A stretch of 64,000 nucleotides of DNA, taken from assembly GCA_029572815.1 (NCBI GenBank), contig JAKPUQ010000098.1, positions 1 through 64,000 of the forward strand, given 5' to 3'. This document shows, one piece after another, positions 24,793-34,322 of this stretch. Source of the stretch: Bacillota bacterium. GTDB taxonomy: Bacteria > Bacillota > Clostridia > Oscillospirales > Ruminococcaceae. A program made the translations under genes and the position numbers. The first letter of the stretch is position 1; each line of letters begins with the position of its first letter. The notes beneath the pieces are model-generated. The model saw only the letters and a program-made list of their open reading frames with translations. It searched no databases and had not been told where the DNA came from.

Positions 24793-25992
24793 ATGAAGTT
24801 CAAAAATAAAGGAAGGAAGATCTATAAGACCAAAGAAAAGAACTATTACGGAAAAAGCCCTGTTGGAAAGGCGTTCTCCGTAGGCCTTACAGTTCTTCTG
24901 ATCGGCGGAATAGTATTTATTGGCTACAGTGTTGCCGAACCGCTTATCAATTACACAAAGAAAAAGGGTGACAGCACTGGCGGATCTTCGCTGATCGTTT
25001 CCGATACTACTCCGACAGACGAAAACGGAGAGCCTGTGACTGAAGGCAATTCTGAGCCTTCCGTACCGGTAAGTGCAGAGGCATACAGAGCATTTGCCCT
25101 GGATCCACTTGACATCTCTGACGCACAGTCCATAAAGGCGGCGCTCAAGAGAGTCCCTTCAGAGGAAAAGATAGAGTATATTGAGGTCCCCCTTAAGGTC
25201 AGCGGCGGAAATATCTACTACGCTACCAATAACTATTACGCTACTTCATCAGGCGTTATACAATCATATACCAAGCTCAGTGAGATAGTTTCTACTATCT
25301 CCGAACAGGGATATAAGCCTGTAGCGCTTATCAGCACATTCAATGACAATATTATCCCAAATTATTTCCGTGATATGAGCTATCTCACCGTAGATGACGG
25401 CTCACAGTGGATAGACAACGATATCGATGCAGGCGGAAAGCCCTGGATGACTCCTTTTTCCGATTCTGCCGTCGAGTACAATACCGATATTGCAGAGGAA
25501 GTTGCTCAGGCAGGCTTTGATAGAGTTGTCTGCTACGATTTTGTTTTCCCTGATTTCAGACAGAGTGACGTTGAGTATCTGGGCGAAAAGGTCGTAAGCA
25601 CCGACAGGTATATGGCACTGACGTCGGCTGCGAACATGATGTATGACACCATAATGAACAAGGGCTCGAAAATGATGCTGGAGGTCAATGCCTCAGACCT
25701 GCTAAAGGGTAAGAATGACGTTCTTCAGCCCATGCTTCTCAAGGTAAATACAGTAATACTCAATATAGATCTCGATCTTATCAGCTACGGAGTTTACACA
25801 GACGATACTGTCTACGAGTTTTCAGGAACTCCTGCTGAGAATGTCAGAAAAATGCTTGAGCTTGTAAGCGAAGATGTTTCGGACTTCAATGTTGCTGTCC
25901 GCGTCTCTGGAACAACACTTAGCACACAGGAAATGCTTGAAGCAAAGGATGAGATAGTCGGGTACGGTTTCGACTCATATGTACTCGGCTAA
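24793..25992 (+). CDS. DUF4015 putative glycoside hydrolase, membrane-anchored
   Basis: 399 residues. A basic N-terminus (KFKNKGRKIYKTKEKNYYG) precedes one membrane helix (about 29-50), an acidic Pro/Ser/Thr spacer (about 55-95) and a TIM-barrel-like domain of the DUF4015 type. Its marks are YIEVPLKVSGGNIYYAT, the aromatic/Asp-rich PWMTPFSDSAVEYNTD and GFDRVVCYDFVFPD. DUF4015 is distantly related to GH13-like barrels; substrate and activity are unproven. It is probably anchored outside the cell, facing the wall. GGAGAG upstream of ATG 24793 and a 32-base gap to the Rnf-like genes suggest cotranscription with them. Confidence 0.75.
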   Translation: MKFKNKGRKIYKTKEKNYYGKSPVGKAFSVGLTVLLIGGIVFIGYSVAEPLINYTKKKGDSTGGSSLIVSDTTPTDENGEPVTEGNSEPSVPVSAEAYRAFALDPLDISDAQSIKAALKRVPSEEKIEYIEVPLKVSGGNIYYATNNYYATSSGVIQSYTKLSEIVSTISEQGYKPVALISTFNDNIIPNYFRDMSYLTVDDGSQWIDNDIDAGGKPWMTPFSDSAVEYNTDIAEEVAQAGFDRVVCYDFVFPDFRQSDVEYLGEKVVSTDRYMALTSAANMMYDTIMNKGSKMMLEVNASDLLKGKNDVLQPMLLKVNTVILNIDLDLISYGVYTDDTVYEFSGTPAENVRKMLELVSEDVSDFNVAVRVSGTTLSTQEMLEAKDEIVGYGFDSYVLG

Positions 25993-26032
25993 AAAATAAT
26001 TCCCGATCTTTGATCGGAGAACGGAGCTTATT

Positions 26033-26992
26033 ATGGCAGAGAATTTTAAAGTTTCGCTTCAGAGCGTCATTGACGAATTCAAACTGGAAGCGATATACGT
26101 TCACAAAGATCCGAATGAGCTGATGATCGATGAAAATGACGTTAACCGTCCGGGACTCCAGCTTATGGGATTTTATGAGTATTTCAATCCCGAGCGTATA
26201 CAGATCATCGGCAAAATGGAATTTGCATACCTTTCAACTATCGACGAGAAGACAAGACGAGAGCGTCTTCAGCTTCTCTTTGCACAGCGTATCCCTGCTC
26301 TCATAATAACAAGAGAGCTGCCCTATTTTGCTGAAATGCTGGAGCTTGCAAAGGAATATGAGGTACCGCTGCTCAGAAGCAAGGAGAGCACCTCAAACTT
26401 TATTGCCGGTCTCATTGCTTACCTTAATCTTACACTTGCTCCCAGGATAACACGCCACGGTGTTCTCATTGAGATCTACGGTGAAGGTGTTTTCATCACA
26501 GGTGAGAGCGGTGTTGGTAAGAGCGAGACTGCCATCGAGCTTGTAAAACGTGGACATCGTCTTGTAGCAGACGATGCTGTTGAGATCAGAAAGGTCTCCA
26601 ACATAAGCCTTGTAGGAAGCTCTCCCGACAATATCCGTCACTTTCTCGAGCTCCGCGGTATTGGTATCATCAATGCAAGACGCCTATTCGGTATCGGTGC
26701 TGTCAAGATGACAGAGAAGCTTGATCTGGTAGTTGAGCTGGAGCAGTGGAATTCCGAGAAGGTATATGACAGAATGGGCGTAGATACAGAATTTGTATCG
26801 CTTCTTGGTGTAAAGGTGCCGTCCCTTACTATACCTGTAAAGCCGGGACGTAACCTTGCTGTTATCCTTGAAGTTGCGGCTATGAACAACAGACAGAAAA
26901 AGATGGGTTATAACGCAGCACGCGAACTTCTTAACCGTCTGGGCATGGAGTCCGACGCCAAGGAAGTAGTACGCGATTATGAAGCGTTCTGA
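26033..26992 (+). CDS. hprK: HPr kinase/phosphorylase
   Basis: 319 residues. N-terminal MurF-like domain (1-130), then the kinase domain with P-loop GESGVGKSE near 158, VADDAVEIRK, and the HprK signature LELRGIGIINARRLFGIGAV. The enzyme phosphorylates and dephosphorylates HPr at Ser46 in response to fructose-1,6-bisphosphate and Pi, driving CcpA-type catabolite control. It begins the conserved run hprK-murB-rapZ-whiA-dnaE. A short hairpin (CCGATC/GATCGG at 26003-26017) lies just upstream, without a T-run. Confidence 0.95.
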   Translation: MAENFKVSLQSVIDEFKLEAIYVHKDPNELMIDENDVNRPGLQLMGFYEYFNPERIQIIGKMEFAYLSTIDEKTRRERLQLLFAQRIPALIITRELPYFAEMLELAKEYEVPLLRSKESTSNFIAGLIAYLNLTLAPRITRHGVLIEIYGEGVFITGESGVGKSETAIELVKRGHRLVADDAVEIRKVSNISLVGSSPDNIRHFLELRGIGIINARRLFGIGAVKMTEKLDLVVELEQWNSEKVYDRMGVDTEFVSLLGVKVPSLTIPVKPGRNLAVILEVAAMNNRQKKMGYNAARELLNRLGMESDAKEVVRDYEAF

Positions 26993-27029
26993 CAGACTTC
27001 AATATTCATGATGAATTCAGGGGGAAACT

Positions 27030-27935
27030 ATGATAGACATAAGTGAATTATCACAGCTCTGCGATAAGCTGGGCTGTCGGATAACACCCGAATGCTCACT
27101 GAGCGAATATATAACCTTCCGGTTCGGCGGACCCTGCAGGGCGCTTATCAGCGTGAATTCTGCAAGATCAGCCGTTGAACTTATAAAGTTCATGAAGGAA
27201 AACAGCATAAAGTACGGCGTTCTCGGACGCGGCAGCAATGTTCTTGTTTCCGATGATGGCTTCGACGGAGTCATACTCCTTTTCGGCAGCGATTTTGCAC
27301 GTATAGACGTAAACGGCAATACCATCCGCTGTGATGCGGGAGCTCACCTTGCTGCGGCCTGTGTAAGAGCACAGCAGTCGGGACTCACCGGTATGGAGAA
27401 CCTCTTCGGTATCCCCGGAACTGTTGGCGGTGCTCTCTATATGAATGCAGGAGCATATGGCAGTGAGATGAAGGACATAGTTGTTTCGGCTGAATATATA
27501 GATGAGGACTGTAATATAAAGACCATCAGGGCTGAGGACATGGAGCTTGCTTACCGAAGCAGCTTCTTCTCAGGGACAGACAGAGTTATAACATCAGTAA
27601 CCATGGAGCTTAAGAACGGTGATCCCGAGGAGATAAAGAATGCCATGTCAGAGTGTATGGCTAAGAGAAGTGCCAAGCAGCCTCTCGAATATCCCAGCGC
27701 GGGCAGTACATTCAAGCGTCCTGAGGGGAGCTATGCGTCCCTTCTGATAGATCAGTGCGGACTCAAGGGACTTACCTGCGGCGGTGCTATGGTCAGCGAG
27801 AAGCACAGCGGTTTTGTGATAAACAAGGGCTATGCTACCTGTGCTGATGTGCTTGAGCTTTGTGAAAAGGTCAGGTCTGTTGTTAAGGAGAAAACTGGCT
27901 ATCAGCTTGAGCTTGAGCCTGTTATCCTGAGATAA
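27030..27935 (+). CDS. murB: MurB, UDP-N-acetylenolpyruvoylglucosamine reductase
   Basis: 301 residues, type II MurB. FAD-binding segment LGRGSNVLVSDDGF near 70, GIPGTVGGALYMNAGAYGSEM near 130, and the catalytic Ser/Glu region: PSAGSTFKRPEG and the terminal Glu of LEPVIL. It makes UDP-MurNAc with NADPH. The ribosome site is a G-run (AGGGGGAA). Between hprK and rapZ, as in many Clostridia. Confidence 0.95.
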   Translation: MIDISELSQLCDKLGCRITPECSLSEYITFRFGGPCRALISVNSARSAVELIKFMKENSIKYGVLGRGSNVLVSDDGFDGVILLFGSDFARIDVNGNTIRCDAGAHLAAACVRAQQSGLTGMENLFGIPGTVGGALYMNAGAYGSEMKDIVVSAEYIDEDCNIKTIRAEDMELAYRSSFFSGTDRVITSVTMELKNGDPEEIKNAMSECMAKRSAKQPLEYPSAGSTFKRPEGSYASLLIDQCGLKGLTCGGAMVSEKHSGFVINKGYATCADVLELCEKVRSVVKEKTGYQLELEPVILR

Positions 27936-27958
27936 GACCGTGTTATAAGGAGATTTAT

Positions 27959-28831
27959 ATGCAGCTTTTGATAGTAACGGGTATGTCGGGCTCGGGAAAG
28001 TCAAGCGTTATGGACGTTATGGAGGACATTGGCTTTTACTGTATCGACAATATCCCACCCAAGCTGATAACTCAGTTCGTCGATCTGTGCAGACAGTCCG
28101 AATCTGAGATACATAAGATCGCAGTTGCGGTCGATATAAGATCGGGAGATATGTTTGCCGAGATATTCCGCTCATGGCAGGAGCTCAAACAGCGCAGCGA
28201 TGTCGATGTGAAGGTCCTCTTTATCGAGGCTAACCATGATGTGCTTCTCAAGCGCTACAAGGAGACCCGCCGCAAGCATCCGCTTTCCGAGAAGTTCAAC
28301 GGAAATATCCATGAGGCGATAAACTATGAGCGGGTCCAGCTCTCACAGCTTCGTGAGATAGCGGATTACTACATAGAGACTTCAAACTTTACCTCTGCCC
28401 AGCTCAAGGAGCAGGTAAAGGAGCTCTTCCTTGAAAAGAGCTCAGACTCTCTGCTTATCAAGGTCATGTCCTTCGGCTTCAAATACGGTGTTTCCACAGA
28501 GGCCGATCTTGTATTTGATGTAAGATGTCTTCCGAATCCATTCTATGTTGAGGAGCTCCGCAACCATACGGGCTGCGACAGCTGCGTAAGGGATTATGTA
28601 ATGAGCTTTGAGCAGTCAAGGGTACTCTTTGATAAAATGACTGATCTCATCGATTATCTTATTCCCCTGTATGTCCATGAGGGAAAGAGCCAGCTGGTAA
28701 TATCCTTCGGCTGTACAGGCGGAAAGCATCGCTCGATCACATTTGCCGAGCTTATGGCTGACCACCTTATCGAAAAGGAATACAAGGTACAGAAGTACCA
28801 CAGAGATATAACCAAGGATAAAAAATTCTGA
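27959..28831 (+). CDS. rapZ: RapZ/YvcJ nucleotide-binding protein
   Basis: 290 residues. Walker A GMSGSGKSS at 8-16, YCIDNIPP, and the C-terminal DVRCLPNPFYVEELRNHTG plus GCTGGKHRS of the RapZ/YvcJ family. In E. coli RapZ is an RNase adaptor controlling glmS; in Bacillus YvcJ binds and hydrolyses nucleotides and affects competence. The yvcK gene that often follows is missing here; whiA comes next, 18 bases later. Confidence 0.92.
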   Translation: MQLLIVTGMSGSGKSSVMDVMEDIGFYCIDNIPPKLITQFVDLCRQSESEIHKIAVAVDIRSGDMFAEIFRSWQELKQRSDVDVKVLFIEANHDVLLKRYKETRRKHPLSEKFNGNIHEAINYERVQLSQLREIADYYIETSNFTSAQLKEQVKELFLEKSSDSLLIKVMSFGFKYGVSTEADLVFDVRCLPNPFYVEELRNHTGCDSCVRDYVMSFEQSRVLFDKMTDLIDYLIPLYVHEGKSQLVISFGCTGGKHRSITFAELMADHLIEKEYKVQKYHRDITKDKKF

Positions 28832-28849
28832 GTAATGGAGTGAGTATAG

Positions 28850-29764
28850 ATGTCCTTCTCAAATGATGTCAGAAAGGAGATCTGTTCCTCTGTCAATGAT
28901 AAAGACAGGCGTTTTGCCTGTCTTTATGGTATGCTCATGTTTTGCAGGACTCTCACAGAAAATAGTATATGCTTTCAGAGTGAAAGCAGGACCTCTGCGG
29001 AGCTGTTTTGCAGTCTTTTTGCAGCGGTATTAAAGTCTGAGCCTGTCTGGGACGAGCATACGCGAAAAAACGGCACGGTACTCTACACCTGCGAGGTGAA
29101 GGGTTCTGATGCCGAAGCGGTCTTCCGAAAGTACAGGATCGCAGGAAATACAAGAGTTATAGATTCCGAGATTATTGCCACCAATAGTCTCGGAGTTTTT
29201 ACAGCAGGGGTATTTCTTGCCTGTGGAAGTGTCAACGATCCCTCCAAGGAGTATCATCTGGAGTTTGCCTGCCCCGAGGGGGGACTGGCTTCTCAGCTTG
29301 CCACACTTCTTCATGACATCGGAGTTACCGCCAAGACAATGATACGCAGAGGACAGAATATAGTCTATATCAAGGGCAGCGAATCCATAGAGGATACGCT
29401 GACCTTTATCGGTGCGCCCCAGTGTACTCTGGAGCTTATGAATATGAAGATATACAAGGATATCCGCAATAAAGCCAACAGGATAGCCAACTGTGATGCC
29501 GCCAATATAGATAAGGTGGTAAAGGCTGCCATGAAGCAGATAGAGGATATTAAGCTCATAGACAAAGTTATCGGACTTGATGAGTTGTCCGATGAGCTCC
29601 GCGAGGTTGCGCAGCTTCGCCTTGACAATATAGATATGAGTCTCCAGGAAATAGGCGAGACCCTCAGCGAGCCCATAAGCCGCTCGGGTGTCAACCACCG
29701 TTTCAAGAAGCTTGCAAAAATGGCAGATGAGCTTCGTATGGGAGGTGCGGAGAGTGAGAAGTGA
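28850..29764 (+). CDS. whiA: WhiA, DNA-binding cell-division/sporulation regulator
   Basis: 304 residues. N-terminal degenerate LAGLIDADG homing-endonuclease-like domain (LYGMLMFCRTL; GVFLACGSVNDPSKEYHLEF) and C-terminal helix-turn-helix (ELREVAQLRLDNIDMSLQEI and GETLSEPISRSGVNHRFKKL). WhiA regulates sporulation in actinobacteria and affects division and chromosome segregation in Bacillus. It follows rapZ directly (yvcK absent) and overlaps dnaE by 11 bases. Confidence 0.93.
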   Translation: MSFSNDVRKEICSSVNDKDRRFACLYGMLMFCRTLTENSICFQSESRTSAELFCSLFAAVLKSEPVWDEHTRKNGTVLYTCEVKGSDAEAVFRKYRIAGNTRVIDSEIIATNSLGVFTAGVFLACGSVNDPSKEYHLEFACPEGGLASQLATLLHDIGVTAKTMIRRGQNIVYIKGSESIEDTLTFIGAPQCTLELMNMKIYKDIRNKANRIANCDAANIDKVVKAAMKQIEDIKLIDKVIGLDELSDELREVAQLRLDNIDMSLQEIGETLSEPISRSGVNHRFKKLAKMADELRMGGAESEK

Positions 29765-32700
29765 CGAATTTGTAAACCTCCATGTCCATACTGAGTACAG
29801 TCTGCTGGACGGCGCCTGCCGTATAAAGAAGCTCATAGCCCGTGTTAAGGAACTGGGGCAGACTGCTGTTGCCATAACCGACCACGGAAATATGTACGGC
29901 GCAGTAGAGTTCTGGAACGCTGCAAGAGCTGAAGGCATAAAGCCTGTTATCGGCTGTGAGGTCTATGTTGCCAGAAGAACGCGCCATGACCGTGAGCCCA
30001 AGCTGGACTCCTCTCCCTATCATCTCATACTTCTCTGCGAGAACAATGAAGGCTACAGAAACCTTGTAAAGCTTGTCTCGGCTGCAAGTATAGAGGGTTT
30101 CTACAATCGTCCGAGAGTTGATATGGAGCTGTTGAAAAAGTATAACAGGGGACTTATCTGTATGTCTGCCTGTCTCGCTGGCGAAATACCCCGTCTTCTG
30201 GTTGAGGGGCACTATGATGAAGCCAAGGCAGTTGCACTCAGGTATCAGGAGATATTCGGCAAGGGAAACTACTTCATCGAAGTCCAGAATCACGGTATAA
30301 ATGACGAACTCAGGATATTGCCCTTGTTGTACAAGCTTTCAGCCGAAACAGGGATAGAGCTTGCGGCGACTAATGACTGTCACTATATAAATAAAAGCGA
30401 TGCTGAGATGCAGAACGTGCTCCTGTGTATACAGACGGGCAAAACATTGGACGAGCCAAATCCCATGCGCTTTGAGACCGATGAGTTTTATGTTAAATCA
30501 GCGGATGAAATGGCTGAGCTTTTCAAGGGACATGAGGAAGCAGTCAGAAATACTGCTAAGATAGCAGATCGCTGCAATGTGGAGTTTGAGTTCGGCAACA
30601 TAAAGCTTCCAAAGTTTACTATTGAAGGTGTAGAGGATAATACCGTCTACTTACGCGAACTTTGCCGTAACGGAATGATAGAGCGATACGGTGCAGAACC
30701 TCCCGAAAATGTCAGAGAGCGCATGGAGTACGAGCTTGACGTTATAACGAAAATGGGCTACACCGACTACTATCTAATTGTCTGGGACTTCATTCGCTAT
30801 GCCCGTGAGCATAATGTTCCCGTCGGTCCTGGACGTGGTTCGGGCGCGGGAAGTCTGTGCGCCTATTGTATTGGTATTACGGGTATTGACCCCATAAAGT
30901 TCAATCTGCTCTTTGAGAGATTTCTCAATCCCGAAAGAGTGAGTATGCCCGACTTTGATATTGATTTCTGTATCGAGGGACGCCAGAGCGTAAAGGACTA
31001 CGTTGTAAGGCGATACGGCACGGACAGAGTTTCCGAAATAATCGCCTTCGATACCCTTAAAGCCAGGGCGGCGGTCCGCGATGTTGGGCGTGTTCTGGGA
31101 ATGTCATATCAGCTTTGCGACAGGGCTGCCAAGGAGATAGATCCGAGAGCTACACTTGATGAAGCACTGAAAGAGTCAGAAGAGCTTGACTCCCTGTACC
31201 ATACTGACAGGGATATGAGAAAGCTCATAGACCTTGCACGGCAGCTTGAGGGTATGCCGCGCCATGCTTCAACTCATGCGGCAGGCGTCGTTATATCTGC
31301 TGTGCCTCTCAGTGATCTTGTGCCCCTTCAGCGCAATGACGATACCATAGTAACTCAGTACACCATGGGTATACTTGAGTCTCTGGGACTGCTGAAAATG
31401 GATTTCCTGGGACTGCGCAACCTTACTATTATAAGAGATACGGTCAACGAGATACACCGTTCTGAGCCGGATTTTGACATCAGTCAGATACCCACCGATG
31501 ACGCGGAGGTATACAGGATGATGTCGGCAGGAGATACCGAGGGAGTGTTCCAGTTTGAAAGCGAGGGCATGACAGCAAGAGTTATGGAGCTTTGTCCCGA
31601 AAGGCTTGAAGACCTTATCGTTATAATCTCATTGTACCGTCCGGGACCTATGAAGTCCATACCGCTGTACATTGAGAACAAGAAACATCCCGAGAAGGTA
31701 ACCTATAAGCATCCTCTGCTTAAGGATATACTTGAGGATACATACGGATGTATGGTATATCAGGAGCAGGTAATGGAGATATGCCGCAAACTTGCAGGCT
31801 ACTCCTATGGTCACGCAGATATAGTCCGCAGGGCAATGGCTAAGAAAAAGTATGATGTAATGCTGAAAGAGCGTGAGAGCTTTGTAAGGGGCGCCTCCGA
31901 AAACGGAGTTTCCGAGGATATAGCAAATTCTGTTTTTGATGAAATGGTAAGCTTTGCTTCCTATGCCTTCAACAAATCCCACGCGGCCGCATATGCATAT
32001 CTTGCATACCAGACCGCCTATCTTAAATGCCATTACCGCGGTATTTACATGGCTGCCCTTATGTCAAGCGTTATGGGAGTCAGCGGCAAGCTGGCAGAGT
32101 ATATAAACTCATGCAGGGATTACGGAATTGAGATACTTCGTCCCGATATAAACAAAAGCAACAAGGGATTTACATTTGTGGACGGTAAGATGTACTTCGG
32201 ACTTCTTGCCATAAAGAATGCAGGAAGCGGTCTCGCTGACAAGATAATAGCCGAGCGCACCGAAAACGGAGCGTTTACCAGCCTTCAGGACTTCTGCGAG
32301 AGAGTTGAGGGCAGAGAACTCAACAAAAAAGCTCTTGAAAACCTCATCAAGGCAGGTGCCTTTGACGGTCTGGGGTATAACAGGCGGCAGATGCTTGAGA
32401 GCTACGAGATGCTCCTTGATATGGCTGGCTCAGGAAACAGGGGAGTAATCGAGGGCCAGCTCAACTTTCTTGACGGTGCAGACACATCTGAAATGAATGT
32501 GCGGATACCATATAAGCAGGAGTATGACCACAAGACCCTTCTTACGCTTGAAAAAGATGCTACCGGAATGTACCTCAGCGGTCATCCGCTTTCACCCCAT
32601 AATTGGCTGATGGAGCTCATGCACACTCGAAAGATAGGCGATATCATATCCGACTCATCTATAAGGGACGGCATGACAGTAAAGCTTATCTGCTCAGTTG

Positions 32701-33161
32701 AGAGCTCAAAGCTCCATATTACCAAAAACGGAGATAAGATGAGTTTTGTCAATCTGTCCGACGATACAGGTGAGATGGAAGCAGTGGTATTTCCCGACCT
32801 TTTCATGGTAAGCGGTTCAAAGATAGTAAACGATGCTATCGTATATATCAGCGGAAAGATCTCTGTCAAGGACGACAGAGTAACGGTCATATGCGGATTT
32901 ATCGGTTCAGAAAATGAGTTCGGCAGACTTGTTTCTACCATGAAACTCTGTATAAAGACTACTTCCGCAGATGCATCAGTAAGCGACGAACCGAAATATC
33001 TCTGCGATAAGTATAAGGGAGACACTGCAGTCTGTTTTTATCTTACAGATGTAAAAAAAACAGTTACGCCCCGTGTCAGACTGTCACTTTCTGTAAACGA
33101 GACCTCATTTTCCGAGCTCAGTCAGCATTTCGGACCAGCAAATATAGGGCTTATAAGCTGA
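29754..33161 (+). CDS. dnaE: DNA polymerase III alpha subunit (DnaE type)
   Basis: 1135 residues from GTG 29754, 6 bases after GGAGGTG inside the end of whiA; a longer frame has no ribosome site. PHP domain at the N-terminus (LHVHTEYSLLDGACR, ITDHGNMYG, NDCHY), then the C-family polymerase palm with GPGRGSGAGSL and the catalytic MPDFDIDFC near 400. A fingers/helix-hairpin-helix region follows, then a C-terminal OB-fold nucleic-acid domain (VKLICSVESSKLHITKNGDK). There is no 3'-5' exonuclease domain, so it is DnaE rather than PolC. In Clostridia, DnaE usually assists PolC. Confidence 0.95.
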   Translation: MRSDEFVNLHVHTEYSLLDGACRIKKLIARVKELGQTAVAITDHGNMYGAVEFWNAARAEGIKPVIGCEVYVARRTRHDREPKLDSSPYHLILLCENNEGYRNLVKLVSAASIEGFYNRPRVDMELLKKYNRGLICMSACLAGEIPRLLVEGHYDEAKAVALRYQEIFGKGNYFIEVQNHGINDELRILPLLYKLSAETGIELAATNDCHYINKSDAEMQNVLLCIQTGKTLDEPNPMRFETDEFYVKSADEMAELFKGHEEAVRNTAKIADRCNVEFEFGNIKLPKFTIEGVEDNTVYLRELCRNGMIERYGAEPPENVRERMEYELDVITKMGYTDYYLIVWDFIRYAREHNVPVGPGRGSGAGSLCAYCIGITGIDPIKFNLLFERFLNPERVSMPDFDIDFCIEGRQSVKDYVVRRYGTDRVSEIIAFDTLKARAAVRDVGRVLGMSYQLCDRAAKEIDPRATLDEALKESEELDSLYHTDRDMRKLIDLARQLEGMPRHASTHAAGVVISAVPLSDLVPLQRNDDTIVTQYTMGILESLGLLKMDFLGLRNLTIIRDTVNEIHRSEPDFDISQIPTDDAEVYRMMSAGDTEGVFQFESEGMTARVMELCPERLEDLIVIISLYRPGPMKSIPLYIENKKHPEKVTYKHPLLKDILEDTYGCMVYQEQVMEICRKLAGYSYGHADIVRRAMAKKKYDVMLKERESFVRGASENGVSEDIANSVFDEMVSFASYAFNKSHAAAYAYLAYQTAYLKCHYRGIYMAALMSSVMGVSGKLAEYINSCRDYGIEILRPDINKSNKGFTFVDGKMYFGLLAIKNAGSGLADKIIAERTENGAFTSLQDFCERVEGRELNKKALENLIKAGAFDGLGYNRRQMLESYEMLLDMAGSGNRGVIEGQLNFLDGADTSEMNVRIPYKQEYDHKTLLTLEKDATGMYLSGHPLSPHNWLMELMHTRKIGDIISDSSIRDGMTVKLICSVESSKLHITKNGDKMSFVNLSDDTGEMEAVVFPDLFMVSGSKIVNDAIVYISGKISVKDDRVTVICGFIGSENEFGRLVSTMKLCIKTTSADASVSDEPKYLCDKYKGDTAVCFYLTDVKKTVTPRVRLSLSVNETSFSELSQHFGPANIGLIS

Positions 33162-33184
33162 TATTTCGTACAAAGCCATATTAC

Positions 33185-33224
33185 TGTGGAAAAAATAAGG
33201 AATATACTTGACATTTTTTCCACA
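33185..33224. repeat. Perfect 12-base inverted repeat over the pfkA -35 box
   Basis: TGTGGAAAAAAT (33185-33196) and its exact reverse complement ATTTTTTCCACA (33213-33224), centre-to-centre 28 bases. The right arm abuts the -35 TTGACA. The spacing and position suit an operator for a dimeric or looping regulator. A G+C-poor terminator for dnaE is the alternative, but no T-run follows beyond the arm itself. Confidence 0.65.
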
Positions 33225-33236
33225 AAGTAGTAAAAT
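33208..33236 (+). promoter_or_regulatory. pfkA promoter
   Basis: -35 TTGACA (33208-33213), 17-base spacer and -10 TAAAAT (33231-33236), leaving a leader of about 70 bases. Confidence 0.88.
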
Positions 33237-33311
33237 ATAAGAGTATGAAATTATGCCGCAGCAAAACTGCGGGTTCAACAATATATGCCAAGTGCAGAAT
33301 GGAGAATATGT

Positions 33312-34274
33312 ATGATCAAGAAAATCGGTGTCTTAACAAGTGGAGGAGACGCTCCGGGAATGAATGCCGCAGTCAGAGCAGTTGTAAGAACAGCTCTCAG
33401 CAAGGGCATGGAGGTCTACGGAATCCGCAGAGGTTATGTTGGACTTATCAACGGTGACATTATCAAGATGGACGAGAGAAGTGTTTCTGATATTATCCAC
33501 ACAGGCGGTACTGTTCTTTATACAGCAAGATGCCCTGAGTTCAGAACAGCAGAGGGTGTTGCAAAGGGCAAGGCTAAATGCGATGAGCTTGGTATCGAGG
33601 GTCTGGTAGTTATCGGCGGCGACGGTTCATTCAGAGGAGCTGCTGACCTTTCAGCACAGGGCGTTCTTTGTATCGGTCTTCCCGGTACTATCGACAACGA
33701 TATTGCCTGCACAGATTATACTATCGGTTTTGATACAGCTATGAACACAGCTATGGAGCTTGTTGATAAGCTTCGTGACACCTCTCAGTCACATGACAGA
33801 ATCTCGGTTGTTGAGGTCATGGGACGCGGAGCAGGTCACATCGCTGTAAATACAGGTATTGCCTGCGGAGCAACAGATATCATCACAAAGGAAGTTCCTT
33901 ACGATATCAACGCTATCGCAAACACTATGCTTGCTAAGAAGGCTAAGGGCAAGCAGAACTTCGTTGTTATCGTTGCCGAGAGCATCGGTCACTCACAGGA
34001 GATCGCTACAGCTCTCCAGGAGAAGACAGGTATCGAGGCAAGAGCTACTATTCTCGGTCACGTTCAGCGCGGCGGCTCACCTACAGTCAGAGACAGAGTT
34101 GAAGCTACAAGAATGGGCTACTATGCAGTTGAGCTCCTTGAGCAGGGTATTGGCAACAGAGTTGTTGGTATCAAGGACAGCAAGATCGTTGATTATGATA
34201 TTCAGGAGGCTCTGTCAATGCAGAAGCCTTACGATGAGAAGCTCCACCATATCGCAGAGCAGATCGCATTCTAA
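33312..34274 (+). CDS. pfkA: ATP-dependent 6-phosphofructokinase
   Basis: 320 residues from ATG 33312 (GGAG upstream); an ATG 27 bases earlier lacks a site. PfkA signatures: LTSGGDAPGMNAAVRAVVR near 9-27, GGDGSFRGA near 102 (Gly after GGD favours ATP over PPi), GTIDNDI near 125 with the catalytic Asp, and EVMGRGAGHIA. It phosphorylates fructose-6-P, the committed step of glycolysis. It has its own promoter with a striking inverted repeat and its own terminator, so it is probably independently regulated although it follows dnaE. Confidence 0.96.
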   Translation: MIKKIGVLTSGGDAPGMNAAVRAVVRTALSKGMEVYGIRRGYVGLINGDIIKMDERSVSDIIHTGGTVLYTARCPEFRTAEGVAKGKAKCDELGIEGLVVIGGDGSFRGAADLSAQGVLCIGLPGTIDNDIACTDYTIGFDTAMNTAMELVDKLRDTSQSHDRISVVEVMGRGAGHIAVNTGIACGATDIITKEVPYDINAIANTMLAKKAKGKQNFVVIVAESIGHSQEIATALQEKTGIEARATILGHVQRGGSPTVRDRVEATRMGYYAVELLEQGIGNRVVGIKDSKIVDYDIQEALSMQKPYDEKLHHIAEQIAF

Positions 34275-34287
34275 GTATAAGAAATAT

Positions 34288-34318
34288 AATGCACCTGATC
34301 ATTTCAGGTGCATTTTTT
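34288..34318. terminator. pfkA terminator (also usable by convergent gene)
   Basis: AATGCACCTGA/TCAGGTGCATT, loop TCATT, T-run after. Confidence 0.85.
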
Positions 34319-34322
34319 ATAA

